From assembly GCA_934102215.1 (NCBI GenBank), contig CAKOSH010000004.1:62001-126000 (forward strand): DNA of 64,000 nt, in the 5' to 3' direction. The notes beneath the pieces were generated by a model. That model was not told the origin of the DNA, did no database searches, and was given only the letters and a program-made list of their open reading frames with translations. Shown one piece after another: positions 50,274 to 59,975 of this stretch. The stretch's first letter is position 1, and every line of letters starts with the position of its first letter. A program made the translations under genes and the position numbers. The DNA is from an uncultured Bacilli bacterium. Its GTDB lineage: Bacteria; Bacillota_I; Bacilli_A; RF39; UBA660.

Positions 50274-50312
50274 AATAAAAACAATTCTAAAATATAATTT
50301 TTCTAGAATTGC
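50274..50312 (-). terminator. Intrinsic terminator
   Basis: CAATTCTA...TAGAATTG stem followed by TTTTTATTT on the minus strand, downstream of the lipoprotein at 50322. Confidence 0.85.
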
Positions 50313-50321
50313 TTAAATTCA

Positions 50322-50717
50322 TTATTCACAATAAACAGATAATACAATTGGATATTCTTTATATTCTCTTTTATCTACATTATCTATATCAAAATATATA
50401 CCAGTTTTTTCATGATCACATTGTTTCTTAGTAGTAGGACTTATTATTTTTGAGCCATCAAATCCATAATCACTTATCAATTTTGATAAACTTATATAAT
50501 ATTTACCATCTACTTTTGGATACTTAGTATATTCTTTTTTATTATAGATACTTACTCCTAAATCATACAATGCTTTATTGATATCTAAATCTACTCCATT
50601 TGATATAGCTTTTTTAGTTGTTGTTGTAGTTGTAGTTGAATTATCATTATTGATATTCTCTTTTTTACAGCCTACTAACATAAATAAACACATAATTATT
50701 ATTAATATTTTTTTCAT
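50322..50717 (-). CDS. Small lipoprotein, partner of the protein at 50732
   Basis: 131 residues. Lipobox LVGC (Cys17), a Thr-rich linker of six or more Thr, then YISLSKLISDYGFDG, KKQCDHEKTGIYFDIDNV and final VLSVYCE. The alternation ISL-x-LI ... CD ... YC resembles minor-pilin globular domains. Sequence is close to 47555. It lies 14 bases downstream of the large secreted protein. Confidence 0.7.
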   Translation of the reverse strand: MKKILIIIMCLFMLVGCKKENINNDNSTTTTTTTKKAISNGVDLDINKALYDLGVSIYNKKEYTKYPKVDGKYYISLSKLISDYGFDGSKIISPTTKKQCDHEKTGIYFDIDNVDKREYKEYPIVLSVYCE

Positions 50718-50731
50718 AGTTTCTCCTTCTT

Positions 50732-52000
50732 TTATTTTTTACTAGCAGCTTTATAACATGTCAAGTTATTACCACTACCACTATAATTACTCCATCCACT
50801 TGGGCAATAATATTCATCTCCACAATATGCACAAGTTGTAGTTGTTCCAGTACAATATTTTGGTCCATAATTACAATCAGGACATATCCAACAAGCATCT
50901 AAACAATCCTGTTTATTTTGACCACTAAATGCTTGACAATAATCAGTACAATTCATCGTACCACATTTATATTCATAATCTTGATCATAACAAGGTGGAC
51001 ATGAATAACTACCAGCTCTTACACTACGGCTTGTAGTACAAATATAACCTTTACTTGAATCATATTTTAAAGTACCAACTGGGCAATAATATTTAGGTGT
51101 TGCTTTAACATTACAAGTTGTATCATTTGTAATATTACTTACTGTTAGAGAATTACCTGATATTATACCTTTAGCACCATTATTACATGTCACACTTGAA
51201 CTAGTAAATTCATAGTTGTTATTAGGTGTTAAATTAAATAATGCATTATCAAAATGATTAACTATAACAGAAACTGGATTACTACTTCCATTTGTTACAT
51301 TAACAGCAACATTATATTTTTTAATTTCCCACTTAGCATAAACAGTTGTATCATTGGTTATTTCTACAGTATCAGTTGCTTTAACTTCGTTGATATAACT
51401 ATCTTCAAAATACCAACCTTTAAAATTATATCCAGTTTTAGTAGGAACAGGTAAATCACCATATTTTTCTAAAACAGTTACCTTCTTACTACTAGGATTT
51501 ACATTGCCTCCCATAGGATTAAAGTTTAAATTAAAAGTATAATCACTAACAAACTCCCAAGGATTATTACGAGTACCTTCACCTTTAACTTTAATAAAAT
51601 ATCTTACATATTCAGTAATTCTTGATTCATAGTTATCATTTTTATTTTTGCTAGAAATACTTCTTAAATCAACAACATCAACATTACTACCATTATCATT
51701 CATTGTAAAATATTTAGCACCAGTTATTAAATATGAATCATTATTATTAAAAGTTCTATCAAATTCATATGTGTTTATAAAACCTCCATTAGCAAACCCA
51801 CTCTTACTTGATAAACCTCCACTATTATATAAATACTTATCAGTTGGATCTATATATAATTTATATCTAGTATAATTTGTAATATATGTATCAGTATTTT
51901 TAACAGCACTATCATAATTAGAAAATACCGAAGCATTAACACTAAATATAAACATAAATAACATAATAAATATTATAAATATTTTACTTACATACTTCAT
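50732..52000 (-). CDS. Secreted InlB B-repeat protein with Cys-rich tail
   Basis: About 422 residues: signal peptide, shared N-terminal domain (YITNYTRYKLYI ... GFANGGFIN ... YLITGAKYFTM ... GEGTRNNPWEF), one InlB B-type repeat (FNLNFNPMGGNVNP ... FKGWYFEDS ... VYAKWE), a beta module, then a Cys-rich tail with CPPC, CWICPDC and CAYC pairs. ATG 52000 follows AGGAGG. Paired with the small lipoprotein downstream. Surface-exposed adhesion or recognition role is a guess. Confidence 0.78.
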   Translation of the reverse strand: MKYVSKIFIIFIMLFMFIFSVNASVFSNYDSAVKNTDTYITNYTRYKLYIDPTDKYLYNSGGLSSKSGFANGGFINTYEFDRTFNNNDSYLITGAKYFTMNDNGSNVDVVDLRSISSKNKNDNYESRITEYVRYFIKVKGEGTRNNPWEFVSDYTFNLNFNPMGGNVNPSSKKVTVLEKYGDLPVPTKTGYNFKGWYFEDSYINEVKATDTVEITNDTTVYAKWEIKKYNVAVNVTNGSSNPVSVIVNHFDNALFNLTPNNNYEFTSSSVTCNNGAKGIISGNSLTVSNITNDTTCNVKATPKYYCPVGTLKYDSSKGYICTTSRSVRAGSYSCPPCYDQDYEYKCGTMNCTDYCQAFSGQNKQDCLDACWICPDCNYGPKYCTGTTTTCAYCGDEYYCPSGWSNYSGSGNNLTCYKAASKK

Positions 52001-52125
52001 ATTCTTTCCTCCTAGTATAATAATATCACATATATAGAATCTAATCAAAAGAAAAATGTATAAAAACTAATATATTTTATAAAATTTAAAATTATGTTAT
52101 AATAAAGAAAATAAGGAGGTAAAAA

Positions 52126-52719
52126 ATGAATAACGCTGTTACAATTTTATCTAATGAAAAGCAAAGATTAGAAAGTTGTGTAGACTACACGAGTCAAAAA
52201 TTATATGAAATCTATGCTCCAGCATTAGCACAAAGACCTAGTAAAAATTTACAAGAAGAAGTTGTGATGGTTTCTTATATTGATGCTGACAAACTTACTC
52301 CAGAGCAAAGAGAACAATTTGAACGTTATAGTAGCCTTAATAGACAACATAGAGCAAGATTATGTGTTTTTAATACTTATGTAAAAAGTTTAACACCTAA
52401 AGAAACTATCGAATCATATGATTCATATGTTGAACCATTAGATAATTATAAAGGAGTAACTATTCCTAGCACTGTTGCTGATGTAGATGAAAAACATAGG
52501 TTTACTAAATTCAGTATTAAAGTTGGACCATATATTGTAGAAAGTAAAGAAAATATGACTTTAGAAGAATATTCTGCATTATATACTGCTTCATTAAATA
52601 ATGCTTTAAGAAGAAGTCTTGGAAATGGTTTAAGTGAACAAGAAGCAATGCAACAAATTCAAAATGCTTGTACTGAAGTTTATCTTCATCCTGTACAAGA
52701 AACAGAAATAACACTTTAG
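52126..52719 (+). CDS. Conserved-looking protein of unknown function
   Basis: 197 residues, soluble, with no recognised domain. Helical ends (NNAVTILSNEKQRLESCVDYTSQKLYEIY; TLEEYSALYTASLNNALRRSLGNGLSEQEAMQQIQNACTEVY) flank a middle with YSSLNRQHRARLCVFNTY. A strong AAGGAGG and an extended -10 TGTTATAAT (52095-52103) are upstream. It is the only plus-strand gene in this stretch and has its own terminator. Confidence 0.7.
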   Translation: MNNAVTILSNEKQRLESCVDYTSQKLYEIYAPALAQRPSKNLQEEVVMVSYIDADKLTPEQREQFERYSSLNRQHRARLCVFNTYVKSLTPKETIESYDSYVEPLDNYKGVTIPSTVADVDEKHRFTKFSIKVGPYIVESKENMTLEEYSALYTASLNNALRRSLGNGLSEQEAMQQIQNACTEVYLHPVQETEITL

Positions 52720-52741
52720 TTTTTTAGTAAATTAAACATTT

Positions 52742-52776
52742 AAAAACTTTTATCCGTTTTAGATAAAAGTTTTTTA
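52742..52776. terminator. Bidirectional intrinsic terminator
   Basis: AAAAACTTTTATC...GATAAAAGTTTTT stem between convergent genes, giving a T-run on each strand. Confidence 0.9.
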
Positions 52777-52794
52777 TATTACTTTAGATTATAT

Positions 52795-54057
52795 TTATTT
52801 AATCTTTCTACATTCAAAATAGAATCTCTTATCATCAGAATGTCCCATACTAAATGTTTTTCTAGGAAGTGCTCCATCTAATATAACTGATTTAAATAAA
52901 TCACTTTTTTCCATTTTAGGAAGTAAGAATCCTATATTATTTTGTTCACTACCCATCTTTCTAGTAACATCATCTCCATGAATATAATCTATTTTACCAG
53001 CAAATTCTGTTAAATATTCATCTAAGAATTTTTGAAGTGTTCCAACTGCTAAATTACTAGTTGGATCTTCAATATATATTTCTTTTTCACCAGCACTAGT
53101 TATATATGTTAATTTTTGACCATTACCTTCTGTATTAATTTGAAAGCTTTCATATAATTTAGTAAGTAAATGTTCAACATCACAATCAAATATAACTCTA
53201 TGAATTGGTTCAAAATCTAAAGCATCACTATGAATATTAACAAGTTCAACTAGAGCATATCTAGCTGGACTATTTTTAGCTTCTTCTTCCCCTATTTTTT
53301 CTTTTAATTCTTCATAACATGCTTTAGCAGTAGCAAGGCTATGATTCCCATCTCCCATCGCATAAACACAAGGTGCTGTTTCATTAATACCATACTTATT
53401 ATTAAAGTATTCAAGTTCTCCTAAAGCTTCAAGTTTCTTTGTTACATCTTCAATAACACTATTACTTAATTTATATCCCTTAGAGTGTCCTCCATTCATC
53501 ATTAAATCAAAATCATAAACAACATCTTCATCACTTACTTTATTCTTTAATGATTCAATTATTTCTTTCTTTTCATCATCAATAAGTATCATAATATGAG
53601 GAAGTTCTAAAGGTGCATTAATTCTAACTTTCTTTCTAGGTGGTATTCTTTCAATAACAGTTTTTTCAGTAGCTCTTACTAAACTCTTACTACCAACATT
53701 ATAATCATAACTATCTAAATCAATCATACCGATTAAACCTTCACGTACTTTACCAGTTGAATCAGTTCTTTCAAGATAAATCATAGTGTCATGTAATGTT
53801 TCAAATAAATCATCATTAAGATAATTATTCATTGTTTCATTAATCTTTTTTATTCTATCTTCTACATCTTCATTTTCAAGATATACTTCAGGTAAAATAA
53901 TATTATATGTTGAAGGATTATCTCCAACTAACTCTTTTACTTTATCCCAATATTCAAGTTGACTTGTATATTGATCACAAGCAATAACACTCCATAAATT
54001 ATAATTAACTCCTTTTTTAGGAATTAAAATATCACATTTTTTAAATGGTACTTCCAT
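52795..54057 (-). CDS. DUF1015 family protein
   Basis: 420 residues, soluble. The opening VPFKKCDILIPKKGVNYNLWSVIACDQYTSQ, the segment YAMGDGNHSLATAKACYEE and the region VIERIPPRKKVR belong to DUF1015 (normal length about 410-430). GDGNHSLA is the best-conserved block and is nucleotide-binding-like. Function not established; it often lies near serine or NAD enzymes, which is not the case here. Confidence 0.85.
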   Translation of the reverse strand: MEVPFKKCDILIPKKGVNYNLWSVIACDQYTSQLEYWDKVKELVGDNPSTYNIILPEVYLENEDVEDRIKKINETMNNYLNDDLFETLHDTMIYLERTDSTGKVREGLIGMIDLDSYDYNVGSKSLVRATEKTVIERIPPRKKVRINAPLELPHIMILIDDEKKEIIESLKNKVSDEDVVYDFDLMMNGGHSKGYKLSNSVIEDVTKKLEALGELEYFNNKYGINETAPCVYAMGDGNHSLATAKACYEELKEKIGEEEAKNSPARYALVELVNIHSDALDFEPIHRVIFDCDVEHLLTKLYESFQINTEGNGQKLTYITSAGEKEIYIEDPTSNLAVGTLQKFLDEYLTEFAGKIDYIHGDDVTRKMGSEQNNIGFLLPKMEKSDLFKSVILDGALPRKTFSMGHSDDKRFYFECRKIK

Positions 54058-54087
54058 ATTTTCATCTCCTTATGAATATTTTAACAT

Positions 54088-54120
54088 ATTAAAAAAGAGT
54101 TTCAACTATTTTTGAACTCT
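54088..54120 (-). terminator. Intrinsic terminator
   Basis: AAGAGTTCAA...TTGAAACTCTT (one bulge) followed by TTTTAAT on the minus strand, after the HPt-receiver gene. Confidence 0.75.
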
Positions 54121-54899
54121 TAATTATAATTTGATAAAGTTTTTTCTATTATTCTTTTAATATCTCTTTCATTAAATGGTTTAGTAAGAAGGTCCACTAT
54201 TGGATAATTAAAAGCTTCACTTACTTGTTCTCTTGTATCATTACCTGTTATTATTGATACAGGAATTTTAACAAACAAATTATTTCTTTTAAAGTATTCA
54301 AGTACTTCAAATCCATTTACATTAGGCATATTTAAATCAAGTAAACAACATCTAATCTTATATCCATCTGGTGAATTAATTGCTTCAATTGCTTCTGCTC
54401 CATCATGAGCAATCATACAATCATAACTATCATTGAATATTTTTTTAATAAAGTTTGCTACTAAATTAGAATCATCTACTATAAGTATTGCTTTATCCTT
54501 ATTTTGATTAGTCATTTCAGCAATTAAATCATCTTTTATTTCCATACCTAAATATCTTTTAGATACATTAATCATTCTTCTTGTTTCATTTATAAGTTTA
54601 GTATAATTATCATAAATAAACATTATATCATTTGCTTTACTTTTAAGTTCAAATTGATATGCTAGTTCTGCTAAATCAGTAAATCCTAAATATCTAGCAT
54701 CACTCTTTAATGAATGAACTTCTATCGCATAATTAGGCATATCTCCTGTTTCTCTAAATCTTTTAAGTGCTGAAAGTTTTCCTTCAATCATATCTAAAAA
54801 ATCTTTTAGGGTTGCATTATACATTTCCATATCACCAAAAAGTTCTAATGCTTTTTCTATATTAACTCCATTTGATACTAATAAATTAACGTCTTCCAT
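54120..54899 (-). CDS. HPt-receiver signalling protein
   Basis: 259 residues: an HPt four-helix domain with VHSLKSDARYLG (phospho-His62), then a receiver domain (AILIVDDSNLV; LLDLNMPNVNGFEVL; IVDLLTKPFNERD) with acidic pocket, phospho-Asp, and the Lys-Pro pair. There is no DNA-binding output. It lies 42 bases downstream of the hybrid kinase, so phosphate could pass kinase His to kinase receiver to HPt to this receiver. Confidence 0.9.
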   Translation of the reverse strand: MEDVNLLVSNGVNIEKALELFGDMEMYNATLKDFLDMIEGKLSALKRFRETGDMPNYAIEVHSLKSDARYLGFTDLAELAYQFELKSKANDIMFIYDNYTKLINETRRMINVSKRYLGMEIKDDLIAEMTNQNKDKAILIVDDSNLVANFIKKIFNDSYDCMIAHDGAEAIEAINSPDGYKIRCCLLDLNMPNVNGFEVLEYFKRNNLFVKIPVSIITGNDTREQVSEAFNYPIVDLLTKPFNERDIKRIIEKTLSNYN

Positions 54900-54941
54900 T
54901 TTCCTACCTGCCTTACCTTATATACATTATATCATACTTTT

Positions 54942-56786
54942 TTACTTCTTCAAATATTTTTTCATTACTCTATTTAAATCTTCTTTAACAATTGGTTTAC
55001 TTAAATAATCATTAAACCCTCTATTTATATATTCTTCTTTCATTCCTGTAATTGCATTGGCTGTTAAAGCAACAACCGGTGTTTTAAATGTTTCTATTTC
55101 TTTTAGTTTTTGAAGTGTTTCTGTGCCAGTCATTCTAGGCATCATATCATCAAGTAATATTAAGTTATATTTATTACTACTTACTTTTTCTAAACATTCA
55201 CTCCCACTACTTACTAGTGTAATATTACATTTATACGCTTTTAAAAGTCTTTCAGCAACTTTAAGATTTAACATATTATCATCTACAACAAGTACATTTT
55301 TACCTGATGCATCAATTATTTCATCTGTCTTTTCTTCTGTCTCTTTTTCTTTCATTACTTTAGCAAGTTCTTTTTCATTAAGCATTCTTTGATCAAGTGA
55401 TATAGTAAATATACTACCTTTTCCATATATACTTTGTACTACTATTTTACCACCCATCATTTCAACAAGCTTTTTAGTAATCGCAAGTCCAAGTCCTGTT
55501 CCTTCTGTTGTTGTTTGTTTTTCAACACCAAGTCTTTCAAATTTAGTAAATAATTTATCTATACTTTCTTTTTTAATACCAATACCCGAATCTTCTACAC
55601 TTATAATTAATCTTATGATGTTATTTTTTTGAATGCTATTTATTCTAAAATCAATATAGCCATCTTTAGTATATTTTGCTGAATTAGTAAGTAGATTTAG
55701 TATTACTTGTTTTACTCTTATACCATCTCCATATAAGAATTCAGGAATACTTTCATCATAACTATGTTTAAATTCGATAGGCTTTTCACCTATTCTAGCT
55801 TTAGTTAGTAAGATAAGTTCTTCATACATTTTCTTAAAACTATAAACAGTATCAATTATTTCAAGCTTATTAGCTTCTATTTTAGATATATCTAGTATGC
55901 CATTAACAAGTTCAAGTAATGTATCACTTGCCATAATAATATTCTTAACATCCCCTTTTGCTTCAGTACTTACTCCATCATTTTCAAGTAAACTGTTACT
56001 AAAACCACATATAGCATTAAGAGGTGTTCTTATTTCATGTGACATACTACTTAAAAAATCAGTCTTTGCTTGATTAGCCTTTACTGCTTCATCACGTGCT
56101 TTATTAAGTTGTTCAATCATTTTGACATCGGGATTTTCAATGGTGAAATACATTACATAACATAAAAGAACTAATATCATATCGTAAATTATAATTCCTG
56201 GAAATATTAATGTTAAAATACACAGTATGCCTAATAATGGGATGATTACAAAAACCGGAAAAAATCTTTTATCCATTCTTTTCACATTAATTATAGCAAT
56301 AACTAATGATGATATCAAAAATAATACCACAAATACATAACTTAAAGAAATTGTACTTCCTTTTACATTTGTTACATTTATCATATCTACAAGTTGAACA
56401 TTAGTAAAAAAAGTTGCTATAAAATACGTAATTGTAAATATAATGAATATATAATTGTACTTTAATATTTTATTTCTAAATTGTTCGTAGCATATTGTTA
56501 GGATATAATATAATAAACTTAAGCAAACTACAACAAAAAGCGTTGTAACTATTTTGTTTGAGAAGTTTATAAATTTAAAATATTTCAAATTTAATGTATT
56601 AAAATCGTTAATTGCACAAATTAAATGAACTATAAAACTGATAATTACTTCTATAAATGAGCTAATGATGATAATGACGTAATATTTATTTTCAATTAAG
56701 TTTACTTTATTCTTGCTAAAATATAAAAAAGCTAATAATATCATTAAAAATAATGAGTACAATGGTATTTCAAATTCAAGTGTCAT
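54942..56786 (-). CDS. Hybrid sensor histidine kinase
   Basis: About 614 residues: seven or more membrane helices at residues 1-220, a HisKA helix (SSMSHEIRTPLNAICGFSN, phospho-His near 250), HATPase (N-box NLLTNSAKYT, G1 DSGIGIK, G2 GTGLGLAITK) and a C-terminal receiver (NVLVVDDNMLNLKVAERLL; LLDDMMPRMTG; YLSKPI). The membrane sensor is of no recognised type. ATG 56786 has AGAGGTG before it; the GTG farther up overlaps that Shine-Dalgarno sequence. Cotranscribed with the HPt-receiver gene. Confidence 0.92.
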   Translation of the reverse strand: MTLEFEIPLYSLFLMILLAFLYFSKNKVNLIENKYYVIIIISSFIEVIISFIVHLICAINDFNTLNLKYFKFINFSNKIVTTLFVVVCLSLLYYILTICYEQFRNKILKYNYIFIIFTITYFIATFFTNVQLVDMINVTNVKGSTISLSYVFVVLFLISSLVIAIINVKRMDKRFFPVFVIIPLLGILCILTLIFPGIIIYDMILVLLCYVMYFTIENPDVKMIEQLNKARDEAVKANQAKTDFLSSMSHEIRTPLNAICGFSNSLLENDGVSTEAKGDVKNIIMASDTLLELVNGILDISKIEANKLEIIDTVYSFKKMYEELILLTKARIGEKPIEFKHSYDESIPEFLYGDGIRVKQVILNLLTNSAKYTKDGYIDFRINSIQKNNIIRLIISVEDSGIGIKKESIDKLFTKFERLGVEKQTTTEGTGLGLAITKKLVEMMGGKIVVQSIYGKGSIFTISLDQRMLNEKELAKVMKEKETEEKTDEIIDASGKNVLVVDDNMLNLKVAERLLKAYKCNITLVSSGSECLEKVSSNKYNLILLDDMMPRMTGTETLQKLKEIETFKTPVVALTANAITGMKEEYINRGFNDYLSKPIVKEDLNRVMKKYLKK

Positions 56787-56867
56787 AATAATCACCTCTT
56801 ATCTTATATTTAGTATATCATTTATAATAACAAATATAAATATCTAAAATATATTTTTTATACATAT

Positions 56868-56903
56868 ATAAAAAGTAACCAAGCATTTTTCTTGATTACT
56901 TTC
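56868..56903 (-). terminator. Intrinsic terminator
   Basis: AAGTAATCAAG...CTTGGTTACTT stem followed by TTTATAT on the minus strand. Confidence 0.85.
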
Positions 56904-56908
56904 ATATA

Positions 56909-57853
56909 TTATTTATTCCAATTTTCTTTCATATAGTTTTTAAAATCATATTTTTTATCTTCTAAACGTTTAACTAATGTTGGCCCAAATATATTCGCAT
57001 TAGCTGGTGTGATGTCAACTGAGTCAAAAGTAGCTCTAACTTCTTCTGGTGAAACGATATCATGACCATGATATACCATAATTTCTTCATCCCAAACATC
57101 TGAATGCCATTTTACTTCTCTATATACATCTCTTCTATATTCCATGTGTTGTTGATGAATGTCTCCTGTTAATTTTTTTCTCTCTAATGGTTCTAGTTCA
57201 GAAATGATATCAAATCTTAATGTCGCAAGTTCATCTCTTAACAATTTAAGTGCTTCTAATTTTGAAAGTCCTTCAAAGCATATTGGTTTGCCAGCTTTAA
57301 CATAAATTTTGTTCATTCCATTTTCAGTATGACTAACTATTGGTACTATTCTTTTTCCTGTTTCTAATGACATATAATAAATGCCTGGATATAATGGCAT
57401 AATTAACAAATTTTCACTATTATTTAAAACACCTTCTGGAAACATCAAAACACTACTTCCTGAATTCAAAATTCTTTTGATTTTCTTTTGAGATTCGGTT
57501 CTACTATCTTGATTTAATTTATTTACATAAATCATTCCATTTATCCATGCACCATACATTGAAGGATTATGATCTACTTGATCTGTTGTTCCAATCAATA
57601 CATAAGCATTTCTATCAATAACTGAAATATTTGACTCAATTTCTCCTGGAAAAAGATGCCCACCAGCAAATATAAAAGCTTCATTTTTATCTAAAACTGG
57701 ATAGTCTAAAACAACGATTTCTTTATCAATCGTTTTTGACACAACTTTTCTAACAACTGGATTAATTATTCTTCTAATTTTTATTCCCGCATCACTAGTA
57801 AAATGTTCTGAATCTAAATTTTTTGCTCTTATTAAACCTATATTATTCCACAT
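56909..57853 (-). CDS. PlsC-family acyltransferase, atypical
   Basis: 314 residues, no clear membrane helix. FPEGVLNN and ETGKRIVPIVSH are family motifs; the HxxxxD site is replaced by AGGHLFPGEIES, so His is kept but the acidic partner is Glu or differs in spacing. The C-terminal half (RRDVYREVKWHSDVWDEEIMVYH) is not found in the other PlsC-like proteins here. Lysophospholipid or other acyl-acceptor specificity unknown. Monocistronic, divergent from the Xre gene. Confidence 0.72.
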   Translation of the reverse strand: MWNNIGLIRAKNLDSEHFTSDAGIKIRRIINPVVRKVVSKTIDKEIVVLDYPVLDKNEAFIFAGGHLFPGEIESNISVIDRNAYVLIGTTDQVDHNPSMYGAWINGMIYVNKLNQDSRTESQKKIKRILNSGSSVLMFPEGVLNNSENLLIMPLYPGIYYMSLETGKRIVPIVSHTENGMNKIYVKAGKPICFEGLSKLEALKLLRDELATLRFDIISELEPLERKKLTGDIHQQHMEYRRDVYREVKWHSDVWDEEIMVYHGHDIVSPEEVRATFDSVDITPANANIFGPTLVKRLEDKKYDFKNYMKENWNK

Positions 57854-57916
57854 AATATCCTACCCCTTTAAACGCCTAAATTATATCATTTTTTTATACA
57901 ATAATAAAGATAGTTG

Positions 57917-57945
57917 TTGACAAAATGTATCAATTGTGTTACAAT
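57917..57945 (+). promoter_or_regulatory. Consensus promoter of the Xre gene, leaderless start
   Basis: TTGACA (57917-57922), 17-bp spacer, TACAAT (57940-57945). The start point would be at 57951-57954, next to ATG 57954. An inverted ATGTAT...ATACAT pair across the spacer and -10 could be an operator for autoregulation. Confidence 0.7.
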
Positions 57946-57953
57946 ACATAGCC

Positions 57954-58253
57954 ATGAAGAAGATGTATGATTATATAAATTATATTGAAGTAGATAAAAC
58001 ACCTAATGAATTATATCAAGAGTTCTTAAAAGACTTTGTATCATTCAGAAAGGAAAATAATCTAACTCAAGAATTGTTAAGTCTATATTCAAATGTAGGA
58101 AGAGTTAAAATAGCTAGAATTGAAAGTAATATGCATTCACCTACTGTTAAAGCTATGATGGATATTTTAGGTCCACTTGGATATACACTTAAAATTGAAA
58201 AAGTAGAAAAGAAGAATAAAAAGGAAAATAAAGACTGCCTAGAAAATAACTAG
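57954..58253 (+). CDS. Xre-family helix-turn-helix protein
   Basis: About 99 residues. Residues about 22-75 form an HTH_3 domain (SFRKENNLTQELLSLYSNVGRVKIARIESNMHSPTVKAMMDILGPLGYTLKI) as in HigA- or Xre-like regulators; a Lys-rich tail follows. Because no Shine-Dalgarno sequence is present and the promoter ends at the ATG, translation is probably leaderless. No toxin partner is adjacent, so an antitoxin role is not supported. Confidence 0.8.
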   Translation: MKKMYDYINYIEVDKTPNELYQEFLKDFVSFRKENNLTQELLSLYSNVGRVKIARIESNMHSPTVKAMMDILGPLGYTLKIEKVEKKNKKENKDCLENN

Positions 58254-58264
58254 ACAGTTTTTAT
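58234..58264. terminator. Intrinsic terminator between Xre and gltX
   Basis: ACTG-C-CTAG...CTAG-A-CAGT hairpin with TTTTT on the plus side; it lies between convergent ends and may serve both. Confidence 0.8.
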
Positions 58265-58265
58265 T

Positions 58266-59912
58266 TTATAACATATTAATTCTTTTAATGATTTCTTCTT
58301 TTCCAAGTAATTTCATTATTTCATATAAATCTGGAGTATTAGATTTAGTAGTAACAGCAACTCTTATAATAGTGCTTATATCAGCAACACTACCTTTAAA
58401 GTCTCCTGGATTCTTTTTATATTCTTTGATATTTGATGCATAACCAAATAGTTCACATAATTCTTTTACTTTATTAAACCATGTTTCTTTGTCATCATCA
58501 TCACTATAATATTTATCAACATAAGTATTTAATATATTTTTTATTTCAACCATATTAGTGATATTTTTCCATTCATATTCTCTATGTCTTATTTCAAATA
58601 CATCACTATACATATACCAAATTAAGTCTTCAATCATCTTATAATATGCGATATCTTTACGAGGCTTTTCTTGTTCTCTTTCAATATTTAAAATACTTTC
58701 ATAGTATGATGGATCTTTTTCAATTAATTTCTTTAGTGTCTCACTATGACTTTTAGACCATTCATATGTTTTTTCATATAATTCATGAGCACTCATATGA
58801 GAAATTACATCTTTAGAAATATTATTAAGTTTTTCTAAATCATATAGTCCACCACTTGATGACATTTTTGCTGGATTATATTGAAATTCAGTCCATGTTT
58901 TATCTGGATTTTCTCTATGCCACTCTTCATAATTAGAATTAATTATTGTCATTAATGACTCTATAACAGCAAGAGCTGGATAGCCAAGATCAGTATAATA
59001 TCCCATTGATGCTTCTGGATCTTTTCTCTTACTTATTTTTCTAATACTATTTCCTTCTTTTTTAATAATAAGTGGTGTATGAACATATTTAAATCTAGGT
59101 CTTTCAAAACCAAATGCATCATAAAGTTCAACATGTTTAGGAGCACTACTAAGCCACTCTTCTCCTCTTATTATATGAGTTGTACCCATTAAATAATCAT
59201 CAACAATATGAGCAAAATGATATGTTGGAAGTAAGTTATCACTCTTCATAATAACAAAATCTTCATCGTTTTCTGGAAGTTCTAATTCACCTTTTACTTC
59301 ATCTATAAATTTAAATTTACGTTCAAAATCACCCATTGATTTAAAACGAATAACATAGTCTTTACCATCTTTAATATTTTGAATCATTTCATCAACTGAT
59401 AGATTTCTACATTTAGCGTACTTTCCGTAGTAGCCTGTTCTTTGTTTTTTATGATCTTGCATCACTCTTAATTCATCAAGTGTTTCTTTAGTACAGAAGC
59501 ATGGATAAGCACGACCTATTTCTATTAAATATTTAATAAATGTATGATATATTTCTTTTCTTTCACTTTGTACATATGGTCCATAATTACCAATTATTTC
59601 ACCATTATATTCATATTCATCAGGTTTTAATTCATAATAATTTAGTGCTTCATGAATCATTTCTACTGCTTCTTTTACTTCTCTTTTTTGATCAGTATCT
59701 TCAATTCTTAAATAAAATATTCCATTATTATTTCTAGCAATCAAATAATCAATTATTGCTTGATATATTCCACCAATATGAACATATCCAGTTGGGCTAG
59801 GAGCAAATCTTGTTACAACCATTCCATTTCTACTTGGATACATATTTTCATAATCTTTTATAGTTTTATTAATATTTGGAAATATTAAATCTGCTAAATC
59901 TTTATTTGTCAT
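58266..59912 (-). CDS. gltX: Glutamyl-tRNA synthetase
   Basis: 548 residues, longer than the usual 480 or so but like the long GltX of Clostridium-type Firmicutes. HIGH region PSPTGYVHIGGIYQAIID, KMSKS counterpart ISKRKDPEASMG, and Cys-containing PCFCTKETLDELR. It charges tRNA-Glu and, where GatCAB exists, also tRNA-Gln; whether it does so here cannot be told from the sequence, but the tRNA-Gln at 81 is present and no glnS is seen. Confidence 0.96.
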   Translation of the reverse strand: MTNKDLADLIFPNINKTIKDYENMYPSRNGMVVTRFAPSPTGYVHIGGIYQAIIDYLIARNNNGIFYLRIEDTDQKREVKEAVEMIHEALNYYELKPDEYEYNGEIIGNYGPYVQSERKEIYHTFIKYLIEIGRAYPCFCTKETLDELRVMQDHKKQRTGYYGKYAKCRNLSVDEMIQNIKDGKDYVIRFKSMGDFERKFKFIDEVKGELELPENDEDFVIMKSDNLLPTYHFAHIVDDYLMGTTHIIRGEEWLSSAPKHVELYDAFGFERPRFKYVHTPLIIKKEGNSIRKISKRKDPEASMGYYTDLGYPALAVIESLMTIINSNYEEWHRENPDKTWTEFQYNPAKMSSSGGLYDLEKLNNISKDVISHMSAHELYEKTYEWSKSHSETLKKLIEKDPSYYESILNIEREQEKPRKDIAYYKMIEDLIWYMYSDVFEIRHREYEWKNITNMVEIKNILNTYVDKYYSDDDDKETWFNKVKELCELFGYASNIKEYKKNPGDFKGSVADISTIIRVAVTTKSNTPDLYEIMKLLGKEEIIKRINML

Positions 59913-59975
59913 ATAACACCTCTTTTTTTCTAATAGTAGTATACAATAATTATTAGTATTTCACAAGAACAAAAT

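Noticed and set aside
57954..58253. HigA-type antitoxin
   Set aside because: No HigB or other toxin ORF on either side; only the lone regulator can be supported.
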